Below are positions 12,482 to 19,205 of a DNA stretch of 19,205 nucleotides, in pieces (positions within the stretch are counted from its first letter, which is position 1; each line of letters opens with the position of its first letter). Under the pieces are notes generated by a model. It ran no database searches, was not told the DNA's origin, and saw nothing but the letters and a program-made list of their open reading frames with translations. Origin of the DNA: Candidatus Methanoplasma sp. (GTDB taxonomy: Archaea; Thermoplasmatota; Thermoplasmata; Methanomassiliicoccales; Methanomethylophilaceae); the NCBI GenBank assembly GCA_031288985.1, contig JAITQH010000062.1, forward strand, positions 1 to 19,205. Direction: 5' to 3'. Both the position numbers and the translations under genes were made by a program.

Positions 12482-13671
12482 TGCACCCATCGGAAGAGAT
12501 ATACTGTGAGAAGAGCGGCAGGCTCAGAGGGAAGACCATCGTCATAGGGATCACGGGCAGCATCGCGGCGACGGAATGCTTCTCGGTCATACGCGATCTG
12601 GTCAGGAACGGTGCGAAGGTCATCCCTGTAATGACTCCCGCCGCCGCCAGGCTCGCGTCCCCCGACGCGATCGAATTCGCATCGGGCACAAGACCCATAA
12701 TCGAGCTGACCGGCCAGACCGAGCATGTAAAACATCTCGGCGGAAAGAATGCGGCGGATCTGTTCATGATCTATCCCGCCACGGCGAACACCATATCCAA
12801 GATAGCCATGGGCATCGACGACACATCGGTGACGTCAATGTCGACGGTGGCGATAGGCGGCGGGATCCCCGTCGCGGTGGTCCCTGCGATGCACGGCGCC
12901 ATGATGAAGAATCCCGCAGTGTCGGAGAACATTGAAAAGCTCAGGAGAATGGGGGTGCACGTCATCGGCCCCCACAGCGACGGCGTGAGGGAGAAGGTAG
13001 CCTCCAGGGAAGAGGCGGTCGCCTGGGCCGTGAAGCTTCTGTCCAGGAACAACCTTGCGGGCAAACGGATATTGGTCATCGGCGGGAGAAGCGAGGAACC
13101 GCTGGACTCCATGAGGCTCGTGACCAACCGCTCCACGGGTCTGATGACCGTGATGCTGGCGCAGAGGGCGTTCGAGCGCGGCGCGGACGTGGAGCTTTGG
13201 ATGGGAGGCAGCAGCGTGCCGCTTCCCGACTACATCCCCACGAGAAGATACGCATCCGTGTCCGACCTGGTGGAAATGCTGGACTCCATCGACCACGACA
13301 TAGTGATCGTGCCGGCCGCTTTGGCGGACTTCACGCCGGCGGAGCGGTTCGAGGGCAAGATGCCCAGCGGGACCCCGCACACGGTCCTTCTGAACCCCGT
13401 GCCGAAGGTCCTGCCGATGATCTGCAAAAGATGCGGCAGCGTGATAGGATTCAAGGCGGAGTCCGGCTTGGCGCATTCGGAGCTCGTGGACAAAGCGAGG
13501 GGCCGCCTTTTGGAATACGGACTCACGGCCGTGGTCGCCAACGACATAGACGACGCGGGGCGCGAGACCTCCGCCGCCGTGCTGGTGACGAAGGACGATG
13601 CAAAGAACATCACCGGGAGCAAAGCGGACGTATCGGACGAGATCCTGAACTTCTGCGCGGAAACGATATGA
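12481..13671 (+). CDS. coaBC: Bifunctional phosphopantothenoylcysteine decarboxylase / phosphopantothenate-cysteine ligase
   Basis: A 396-residue fusion. The N-terminal CoaC flavoprotein half has GITGSIA (23-29), the catalytic His in EHVKH (82), the FMN-binding PATANT (99-104) and PAMHG (135-139). The C-terminal CoaB ligase half begins near residue 190, with ILVIGGRSEEPLD, TNRSTG (215-220) and an AALADFTP motif. It joins cysteine to 4'-phosphopantothenate and decarboxylates the product. The bacterial ACG-x-x-G-x-G-R flap with its reactive Cys is not seen; the segment reads IGPHSDGVREKVAS, as in some archaeal enzymes. The start overlaps the tmk stop by one base, and the stop overlaps the pantoate kinase start (ATGA). 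Confidence 0.93.
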   Translation: MHPSEEIYCEKSGRLRGKTIVIGITGSIAATECFSVIRDLVRNGAKVIPVMTPAAARLASPDAIEFASGTRPIIELTGQTEHVKHLGGKNAADLFMIYPATANTISKIAMGIDDTSVTSMSTVAIGGGIPVAVVPAMHGAMMKNPAVSENIEKLRRMGVHVIGPHSDGVREKVASREEAVAWAVKLLSRNNLAGKRILVIGGRSEEPLDSMRLVTNRSTGLMTVMLAQRAFERGADVELWMGGSSVPLPDYIPTRRYASVSDLVEMLDSIDHDIVIVPAALADFTPAERFEGKMPSGTPHTVLLNPVPKVLPMICKRCGSVIGFKAESGLAHSELVDKARGRLLEYGLTAVVANDIDDAGRETSAAVLVTKDDAKNITGSKADVSDEILNFCAETI

Positions 13672-14525
13672 CCTCGGCATACTGCCCCGCCCACATAACG
13701 TGCTTTTTCAGACCCGTCCATTCTTCGGACGTTCTGAGCAAAGGATCCGAGGGCGCGGGGATACGGCTGAAGGCCGGGACCCTAGTTCATGCGGAGGAGA
13801 CGCACGGCCGCACCCGCGTCTTCATCGACGGCGTCGAGTCCGAAGCAAAGATAACCAAGCTGGCGCTCGGATATGCGGCGCCCGGCAGGAATTTTGAGAT
13901 CCACGCGGTCAACGACCTTCCCACCGGGCAGGGATTCGGCATGAGCGCGGCGGGCGCGGTCGCGGCGGCGCTGTGCGCGGCCGAGTCGGAAGGCGGGACC
14001 AGAGAAGAGGCGTTCAGAGCGGCGCACGCGGCGGACATAGTCGGAGGAGGAGGGCTTGGGGACGTCTCGGGGATCCTGTGCGAGCATCATCAGCCCACCC
14101 GGATAAAGGCGGGGCTTCCCCCCATAGGGAGGGCGGTGGACTCGGGAGCGGAGTTCCCCGTGCTGACGGTGGCCGTTCTTGGTTCCAAGATGAGCACCGC
14201 CGAGGTCCTCGGCAACAAAGATATATGTTCCGCATTGGAGGCGGAAGGCGCCGCGGCGCTTGCGGAGTATAAGCGCGGCATGAGCGTCGATTCGCTGTTC
14301 CGCACGTCCAATGCATTTTCCAAAGCGTCCGGAGTGGAGACGGCCGAGGCGTCCGAAGCCATAAGAAGGCTGAACGCCGCGGGGATCAGAGCGGCCATGT
14401 GCATGCTTGGCAACAGCATATTCACCGATGCGCCGATGGACGCCGTGAAAGACGTTCTGGGCGAAGTGTTCGCAAGGGAGACGTCATCGACGGCGGATCC
14501 TGCGGCGATCATTCGAAAAGCGTGA
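13668..14525 (+). CDS. Pantoate kinase (archaeal CoA pathway, GHMP family)
   Basis: A 285-residue GHMP-fold kinase. It starts with APAHI-like YCPAHITCFF, has the ATP loop LPTGQGFGMSAAGAVAAAL (84-102) and a GGGGLGDVSGI segment typical of archaeal pantoate kinases. These enzymes phosphorylate pantoate before beta-alanine is added, replacing the bacterial PanC/PanK order. Placement directly behind coaBC supports the role. The partner phosphopantothenate synthetase is not in the window. Translation is coupled to coaBC (ATGA overlap). The last 17 bases overlap the convergent DUF357 gene. Confidence 0.9.
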   Translation: MTSAYCPAHITCFFRPVHSSDVLSKGSEGAGIRLKAGTLVHAEETHGRTRVFIDGVESEAKITKLALGYAAPGRNFEIHAVNDLPTGQGFGMSAAGAVAAALCAAESEGGTREEAFRAAHAADIVGGGGLGDVSGILCEHHQPTRIKAGLPPIGRAVDSGAEFPVLTVAVLGSKMSTAEVLGNKDICSALEAEGAAALAEYKRGMSVDSLFRTSNAFSKASGVETAEASEAIRRLNAAGIRAAMCMLGNSIFTDAPMDAVKDVLGEVFARETSSTADPAAIIRKA

Positions 14526-14805
14526 ACAGGACGTCGTCCCCGCCGACGTCGAACAGACCGATCCTGGCGCCGCAGTCCAACCATCCGTGCGCGTAGTTCA
14601 CGGCGGCGAACGCGGTCACGAAATCTCCCTCCTCCCTGAAGTGCACCGCGTCGCTGTAATAGGAGGCGGCCATGTTCAGGAAGTCGTCGGCCAGCCTTCG
14701 GTTGTACGAACGCTCCGGCGCGGATATGACGATCTTGTCAAGCGCCCGTTTTGTGATATCCAGATACCTGTCGATCTTGGCCGGGGTGATGGCGGTTTGC
14801 TCCAT
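14509..14805 (-). CDS. DUF357 family protein
   Basis: A 98-residue archaeal protein of unknown function. Conserved features are the opening helix (KIDRYLDITKRALDKI), the FLNMAASYYSDAVHFREEGD segment and the diagnostic AFAAVNYAHGWLDCGARIGLF. The all-helical pattern resembles small HEPN/TPR-like helical bundles. The minus-strand TATA-like TTTATAG (near 14833) lies about 28 bases before ATG 14805, so it is probably leaderless and transcribed alone. It is convergent with, and overlaps, pantoate kinase. Confidence 0.9.
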   Translation of the reverse strand: MEQTAITPAKIDRYLDITKRALDKIVISAPERSYNRRLADDFLNMAASYYSDAVHFREEGDFVTAFAAVNYAHGWLDCGARIGLFDVGGDDVLFTLFE

Positions 14806-15004
14806 TGCGGCAAAACATCATTGTCAAACTATAAAGAAAGCAACGGCGGGCATGCGGGGCCGCAGAGGGTGCACATGCATCGAGGACCGAAGAAGAATGT
14901 CAAAGCCGCAGGCGCGTCCGTGCTCCGCCGACGTTCGGACAGCGCCGATCGCTTGACGAAAGACTGCGCCTCGCTTTCCATTTCGCGCACATGATGCGCA
15001 CATT

Positions 15005-15014
15005 GTTATAATAC
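15005..15014 (+). promoter_or_regulatory. TATA-like box of the prs operon
   Basis: GTTATAATAC lies 24 bases before ATG 15033. A GGGGAG element (15025-15030) also precedes the start, so either leaderless or SD-led initiation is possible. The rest of the 227-base gap from 14806 shows no gene I can support. Confidence 0.5.
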
Positions 15015-15032
15015 CAGGGAAATCGGGGAGCC

Positions 15033-15893
15033 ATGATAGTAGTCGGAGGCTCATCTTCCAGAGACCTTTCCAAGGAGCTCGCAACACTTCTGAACTGCAA
15101 GTTCGTTCAGGCTTCCACGACGAGGTTCCCCGACGGGGAATGCTACACCCGCATAGACACAGACTCGCTCGACGACGACGTGACGATCGTTCAGAACACA
15201 TATCCGGACGGCAACTTGGTGGAGATGTTCCTTCTGCAGGACGCCGTGAAGAAGATGGGCGCCCGCACGGTGACGCTCGTGATACCGTATTTCGGATATG
15301 CCCGGCAGGACAGGGTCTTCAAGCCCGGAGAGCCGGAGAGCGCGAAGGTCATGGCAAGGCATCTGGGCATCATGTGCGACAGGGTCATTACGATAGACAT
15401 CCACAAAGAGAGCATACTCGACTATTTCGACTGCCCCCATGTGGATCTCAAGGCCGCCGCGGCCATAGCCGAGTACTTCAAGGACAAGAAGATCGACAAG
15501 GTCCTGTCCCCCGACGTGGGCGCCGCAGGGCGCGCCAAGGACGTGGCCGACAGGATGGGCGTGCCGTACGGATATCTGGACAAGACGCGCCTCTCCGGCT
15601 CGGAGGTCAAGATATCCGAGGCCAAGATGGATTGCGAAGGACAGAGGATACTCATCGTCGACGACATGATCTCGACGGGCGGGACGATAGTGGCGGCGAA
15701 GCAGGTCCTCAAGGAGGCGGGCGCGGAGAGCGTATCCGTGGCGTGCACCCACGGCGTGTTCGTCAACAACGCGTTGGAGAGGCTGACCGGCAACGATCTC
15801 GGAGCCGTCCTCTGCTGCAACACCTTGGAGAACGAAGTGTCCAACATCTCTGTGGCGGAGATCATCGCGGACGCCATCAACAGGAAGTGGTGA
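15033..15893 (+). CDS. prs: Ribose-phosphate pyrophosphokinase (PRPP synthetase)
   Basis: A 286-residue enzyme, the usual archaeal length. Landmarks: the FPDGE strand-loop (32-36), the ATP site YFGYARQDR (86-94), the DIH metal site (122-124), SPDVGAAGRAKD, the catalytic flexible loop KTRLSGSEV (184-192) and the PRPP loop IVDDMISTGGT (208-218). It transfers pyrophosphate from ATP to ribose 5-phosphate. The product feeds purine, pyrimidine, histidine and tryptophan synthesis, which fits the purSL genes a few kilobases on. It heads a run with proS and trmI; its TGA overlaps the proS GTG. Confidence 0.95.
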   Translation: MIVVGGSSSRDLSKELATLLNCKFVQASTTRFPDGECYTRIDTDSLDDDVTIVQNTYPDGNLVEMFLLQDAVKKMGARTVTLVIPYFGYARQDRVFKPGEPESAKVMARHLGIMCDRVITIDIHKESILDYFDCPHVDLKAAAAIAEYFKDKKIDKVLSPDVGAAGRAKDVADRMGVPYGYLDKTRLSGSEVKISEAKMDCEGQRILIVDDMISTGGTIVAAKQVLKEAGAESVSVACTHGVFVNNALERLTGNDLGAVLCCNTLENEVSNISVAEIIADAINRKW

Positions 15894-17293
15894 CGTTGCG
15901 GAAGGAGGACGACTTCAACGAATGGTATATCGACATCGTCGAGAAAGCGAACCTTTCCGACAAGAGGTACCCCGTCAAGGGCATGAACGTCTGGACCGCT
16001 TACGGATGGAAGATCATGCGGAGCATAGACACGTTCATCAGACAGGAGCTGGACGCCACCGAACACGACGAGGTGTGCTTTCCCCTTCTGATCCCGGAGA
16101 CCGAGTTCAAAAAGGAGAAGGATCACATAAAAGGATTCGACTCGGAAGTGTACTGGGTCACCCACGCGGGCCTGAACGAGCTGGACGTGAGGCTGATACT
16201 CAGACCCACTTCCGAGACCGCGATGTACCCCATGTTCGCGCTTTGGGTAAGGTCTCACCAGGATCTCCCGCTGAAGGTGTATCAGATCGTGAACACATTC
16301 CGCTACGAGACCAAGCAGACCAGGGCGTTCATGAGAGTGCGGGAGATCCATTTCTTCGAATCGCACACCTGCCACACCACGGAAGAGGACGCTCAGAGGC
16401 AGATAGAGGAGGACGTCGAGATCCTCGACAGGCTGGCGAAGAGGCTGTGCCTCCCGTATTCGCTCCTCGTTCGGACCGAATGGGACAAGTTCCCCGGGGC
16501 GCACTACACAGTGGGGATCGACACGGTCATGCCCAACGGCAGGACCCTGCAGATAGGATCCGTGCACCATTACCGCACCAATTTCTCCGTCCCCTACGAG
16601 ATAACGTACGAGGATGAGAACGGGGAGCACAAACACGCGCATCAGACCACCTACGGCATGAGCGAGAGGCTTCTGGGAGCGGTCATCGGGGTGCATGCCG
16701 ACGACGCAGGGCTGATAATGCCTCCGGACATAGCTCCGTTCCAGGCAGTAATAATTCCGATATATTCCAAGAACAACGCCGATGCGGTGAGGCAGGAGGC
16801 GCAGAAGCTCTTCGCACTGCTCACCGCCGCAGGGTTCAGAGTGAAATTCGACGACAGGGACCTGCGCCCCGGCAACAAGTACTACGACTGGGAGATAAAG
16901 GGCGTCCCGCTGAGGCTCGAGCTCGGAGGCAGGGACATAGAGAACGGCGTGGTCACCTTTGCAAGGAGGGACAACGGGGAGAAGGGCACAATAGACGCGT
17001 CCTCGGCCCCGGCGGGCGTCGATCTTATATTGGACGCGATATCGGCGGCGCTCCTTGACAAGGCGAAGAAGGTGCAGCAGTCCCACATACAGGACATCGA
17101 CTCGATCGACGACATCCCGGAGGACAGGATCCTCAGATTCGGATGGTGCGGATGCGAGGAATGCGGCCACAGGTTCGAGGACGCGCACGACCTCAAGATC
17201 CTGGGAACCCCCTTCATACCTGAGGAATTCGACGGAAAATGCATCATATGCGGAAAGCCGGCCAAGCCCGTGTATGCGGCACGCACGATGTGA
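15890..17293 (+). CDS. proS: Prolyl-tRNA synthetase, archaeal/eukaryal type
   Basis: A class II synthetase of about 467 residues. FNEWY and YPVKGMNVW open the catalytic core. Motif 2 spans NTFRYETKQTRAFMRVREI; the next segment FFESHTCHTTEEDA covers the adenylate and proline pocket, with Cys where HTAH is common. The motif 3 region is GMSERLLGAVIGVHADD. The anticodon-binding domain (IIPIYSKNN...) is followed by a C-terminal zinc domain with Cys pairs (CGCEECG, CIICG). It charges tRNA-Pro and lacks the bacterial YbaK insertion. The start is likely GTG 15890, which overlaps the prs stop as GTGA; TTG 15896 is an alternative. trmI follows after 4 bases. Confidence 0.94.
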   Translation: MTLRKEDDFNEWYIDIVEKANLSDKRYPVKGMNVWTAYGWKIMRSIDTFIRQELDATEHDEVCFPLLIPETEFKKEKDHIKGFDSEVYWVTHAGLNELDVRLILRPTSETAMYPMFALWVRSHQDLPLKVYQIVNTFRYETKQTRAFMRVREIHFFESHTCHTTEEDAQRQIEEDVEILDRLAKRLCLPYSLLVRTEWDKFPGAHYTVGIDTVMPNGRTLQIGSVHHYRTNFSVPYEITYEDENGEHKHAHQTTYGMSERLLGAVIGVHADDAGLIMPPDIAPFQAVIIPIYSKNNADAVRQEAQKLFALLTAAGFRVKFDDRDLRPGNKYYDWEIKGVPLRLELGGRDIENGVVTFARRDNGEKGTIDASSAPAGVDLILDAISAALLDKAKKVQQSHIQDIDSIDDIPEDRILRFGWCGCEECGHRFEDAHDLKILGTPFIPEEFDGKCIICGKPAKPVYAARTM

Positions 17294-17297
17294 TGCC

Positions 17298-18059
17298 GTG
17301 TTGGAGGAGAACGAGGCCGTATATCTGCTCGACCCCTCCGGAAAAAGGGTCTGGACAAGGATATCCTATGATATGATCAAGATACCGTCCCTCGGGACGG
17401 TGGACGGATCCAAGTTCAGAGGGAAGGAGGACGGTTCGTCCATTGACTTCGTCGGCAAGAGATACATAATTCTGAGGCCCGGGACAGTCGAACTCATGGA
17501 GTCCCTGGAGAGAGGGGCGCAGATCATCACCCCGAAGGACGCGGCCACGATAATTCTGAACTGCGACATAAGGTCGGGGAAGACCGTCCTGGAAGTGGGA
17601 GCGGGATCCGGGGGGCTGACCACCGCCCTTCTTGGCGCCGTCGCCCCGACGGGAAAGGTGCACACCATCGAACTCAAAGAGGAGAACGCTCAGCGCGCCC
17701 TCAGAAATGTGAGGAGGACCGCGGCGGGAGCCGGTTGGGAGTACACCATAGCGGATGCCAAGGATGTCCGTTTGGACATCGAGGCCGACGCGCTGGTGAC
17801 CGACATGCCCGATCCGTGGCTGGCGCTGGACAATCTTTACGGCAATCTGAGGTCCGGGGGGCGCATATGTTCATACGTCCCGAACATGAACCAGGCCGAG
17901 TCGGCAGTCAACGCGCTGAGGGCGAAAGGATTCGTGGAAGTGTACACTCTGGAGAATATTCAGAGGGGCCTTGAGGTCCATCCGGGAGGCGTGAGGCCGT
18001 CCTTTGACATGATCGCGCACACGGGCTATCTCATATTCGGGAGAAAGGCGGGCGTCTGA
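17298..18059 (+). CDS. trmI: tRNA (adenine-58-N1) methyltransferase, TrmI family
   Basis: A 253-residue SAM-dependent enzyme. The N-terminal beta domain (VYLLDPSGKRVWTR) is followed by IGKRY-like FVGKRYIILRP, then QIITPKDAATIIL, typical of the TrmI tetramer interface. The SAM loop is LEVGAGSGGLT (98-108), the acidic IELKEEN comes next, and the catalytic DMPDPWLAL has the Asp of motif IV. It methylates A58 (and A57 in archaea) in the T loop of tRNAs. Start GTG 17298 lies 4 bases after the proS stop; TTG 17301 is the alternative. Its position with proS fits a translation operon. Confidence 0.92.
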   Translation: MLEENEAVYLLDPSGKRVWTRISYDMIKIPSLGTVDGSKFRGKEDGSSIDFVGKRYIILRPGTVELMESLERGAQIITPKDAATIILNCDIRSGKTVLEVGAGSGGLTTALLGAVAPTGKVHTIELKEENAQRALRNVRRTAAGAGWEYTIADAKDVRLDIEADALVTDMPDPWLALDNLYGNLRSGGRICSYVPNMNQAESAVNALRAKGFVEVYTLENIQRGLEVHPGGVRPSFDMIAHTGYLIFGRKAGV

Positions 18060-18081
18060 CCGCCGAACGGCGTCAGAATCC

Positions 18082-18089
18082 TTTAATTA
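18082..18089 (+). promoter_or_regulatory. TATA-like box of purSL
   Basis: TTTAATTA is centred about 26 bases before ATG 18111, within the short gap after trmI. It predicts that purSL can be transcribed separately and that transcription starts near 18111. Confidence 0.4.
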
Positions 18090-18101
18090 CGGGCGTACTA
18101 T

Positions 18102-18350
18102 ATGTCATTAATGACAGTGGTAGACATCAGGATAGAGCTCAAGAAAGGCGTTGCCGATCCGGAAGGGAGCAACACCAAAAAGACCCTTGAGTCCCTGGGC
18201 TTCAAAGGGATCGACAGCGTCAGGACGGTCAAGGTCTTCGAGATCGTCATCGACGCGCCCGCCGAGGAGGCGAAGGCCCGTGCGGAAGAGATGTGCAGGC
18301 GGCTTCTGGCCAACCCGGTCATTCAGAACTACAGCATCGTCGCGAGATGA
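18102..18350 (+). CDS. purS: Phosphoribosylformylglycinamidine synthase subunit PurS
   Basis: A small beta-alpha-beta subunit of 79-82 residues. VDIRIELKKGVADPEG and TLESLGFKGIDSVRTVKVFEI are the family patterns, ending with CRRLLANPVIQNYSI. PurS joins PurL and PurQ in the FGAM synthase complex, bridging ammonia transfer. purL follows 4 bases later; purQ is not seen here. ATG 18102 is the longest start, but ATG 18111 matches both the TATA spacing and the usual family N-terminus. A perfect palindrome, TGTCATTAATGACA, covers both start codons (18103-18116). Confidence 0.93.
   Translation: MSLMTVVDIRIELKKGVADPEGSNTKKTLESLGFKGIDSVRTVKVFEIVIDAPAEEAKARAEEMCRRLLANPVIQNYSIVAR
18103..18116 (+). promoter_or_regulatory. 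Palindrome at the purS start
   Basis: TGTCATTAATGACA is a perfect 14-base palindrome sitting on the expected transcription start and first codons of purS. It is a candidate operator for purine control. A single 14-base palindrome is expected about once by chance in 19 kb, so position is the main support. Confidence 0.3.
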
Positions 18351-18354
18351 GACC

Positions 18355-19205
18355 ATGCCGCAAGATCTGATGAAAAGGAGGAACGCGTCCTTCGAGCTGT
18401 ATGACGTGAGCGTCCGGGCCTCCGACGACAGGGAGCTGGCCGAGATATCGTCGGCCATGAGCCTCAGCCTGTCCGTTGAAGAGATGAGGGCCGTCAGGGC
18501 GTATTTTGCAAAGGAAGGGCGCGACCCCACGGACGTGGAGATGCAGGCGCTGGGTCAGGCTTGGAGCGAGCACTGCTGCTACAAGAGTTCCAAACCCATT
18601 CTGAAGGAATTCGTCTTTGGGATCGAAAGGGATGACGTCCTTTCCAGAGGGGACGCGGGCGTCATGGCGTTCGACGACGATTACGGATACGCTCTGAGGA
18701 TCGAGAGCCACAACCACCCGTCGGCCATAGAGCCGTACGGAGGGGCGGCCACAGGAATAGGGGGAATACTCCGGGACGTCGTATGCATGGGCGCGCAACC
18801 CATAGGCCTGGCGGATCCGCTGTGCTTCGGCTGTCCCGACAGGAAGGGAGATCTGCCGCCGGGCGTTAAACACCCCCGCTACCTCATGAACGGCGTGGTC
18901 TCGGGGATCAGAGACTACGGCAACCGCTGCGGCATACCTACCATAACAGGGGGATTCTTCTTTGACGAGAAATACACCGGGAACTGCCTGGTGAACGTCG
19001 GCTGCATCGGAATTGTGAAAAGAAAGGATCTCGCCAACAACTTCGCCGGAGGGCCGGGAGAGGTCATGATACTCGTCGGCGGACGGACGGGGCGGGACGG
19101 GATACACGGAGTGAACTTCGCATCAAAGGATCTCACGGAAACGTCCCAGGACGATTCCAGAGGCGCGGTGCAGCTCGGAGACCCGATAACGAAGGAGCCG
19201 GTCAT
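18355..19205 (+). CDS. purL: Phosphoribosylformylglycinamidine synthase II PurL (N-terminal part, cut by the window edge)
   Basis: The first 283 codons are present and open to the right edge; full-length PurL is about 720-770 residues. Visible motifs are GQAWSEHCCYKSSKPIL (N-terminal catalytic region), RIESHNHPSAIEPYGGAATG (ATP/Mg site), GGILRDVVCMGAQPIGLAD and GGRTGRDGIHGVNFAS. It converts FGAR to FGAM in step four of purine synthesis, using ammonia from PurQ. ATG 18355 lies 4 bases after purS, so the two are co-translated. The region shows no frameshift or stop within the window. Confidence 0.95.
   Translation, partial: MPQDLMKRRNASFELYDVSVRASDDRELAEISSAMSLSLSVEEMRAVRAYFAKEGRDPTDVEMQALGQAWSEHCCYKSSKPILKEFVFGIERDDVLSRGDAGVMAFDDDYGYALRIESHNHPSAIEPYGGAATGIGGILRDVVCMGAQPIGLADPLCFGCPDRKGDLPPGVKHPRYLMNGVVSGIRDYGNRCGIPTITGGFFFDEKYTGNCLVNVGCIGIVKRKDLANNFAGGPGEVMILVGGRTGRDGIHGVNFASKDLTETSQDDSRGAVQLGDPITKEPV

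Noticed and set aside
12835..13680. 281-codon minus-strand frame opposite coaBC
   Set aside because: Antisense shadow in a region with a clear CoaBC on the other strand.
14820..15000. Possible small RNA gene between DUF357 and prs
   Set aside because: I found no clear C/D boxes, kink-turn, terminator or strong hairpin; only short repeats such as GCGCAC.
15422..17188. Very long open frame (588 codons) on the minus strand opposite prs and proS
   Set aside because: The plus strand carries two unmistakable enzymes here. The antisense frame has no recognisable motif and reflects the codon bias of GC-rich genes.

Overview
The window looks like a chromosome segment of a GC-rich archaeon, most probably a member of the Thermoplasmata close to the Methanomassiliicoccales. 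The archaeal call rests on a pantoate kinase next to CoaBC, a GINS replication protein, DUF357, UPF0292 Toprim and DUF167 proteins, an archaeal-type prolyl-tRNA synthetase, a short PRPP synthetase, and TATA-like boxes about 27 bases before many start codons, several of them leaderless. The order-level call is an inference. It is helped by stop usage: of 22 complete genes, 19 end in TGA, 3 in TAA and none in TAG, as expected where amber is reserved for pyrrolysine.

Layout. 77-2733 (+): a GT-C-like membrane glycosyltransferase, a small VTT-like membrane protein and a GtrA protein. 2852-3598 (-): a family 2, dolichol-phosphate-mannose-synthase-like glycosyltransferase with an in-frame TAG at codon 28. 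3717-7831 (-): malic enzyme with its own terminator, a Fic protein lacking its autoinhibitory glutamate, a LUD-domain protein and an EFR1-type flavodoxin/ferredoxin protein. 7832-8368 is a 536-base gap holding a symmetric bidirectional promoter with twin operator-like palindromes, two candidate small ORFs and a pair of direct repeats. It is followed by a 94-residue internally deleted remnant of a DUF4143-type AAA ATPase and by tRNA-Lys(CTT).

8931-19205 is dense housekeeping DNA: CBS protein plus metallo-beta-lactamase hydrolase; convergent GINS; DUF167 plus Toprim protein; the coupled set tmk-coaBC-pantoate kinase; convergent DUF357; prs-proS-trmI; and purS-purL, with purL running off the right edge.

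The genes fit together in places. The first four point to lipid-linked sugar transfer at the cell envelope. Malic enzyme, LUD and EFR1 suggest redox and organic-acid metabolism. PRPP synthetase supplies the purine pathway represented by PurS and PurL. Pantoate kinase and CoaBC are two steps of archaeal CoA synthesis. The most unusual points are the amber codon in the glycosyltransferase, the apparently de-inhibited Fic protein and the symmetric control region at 7941-8030.
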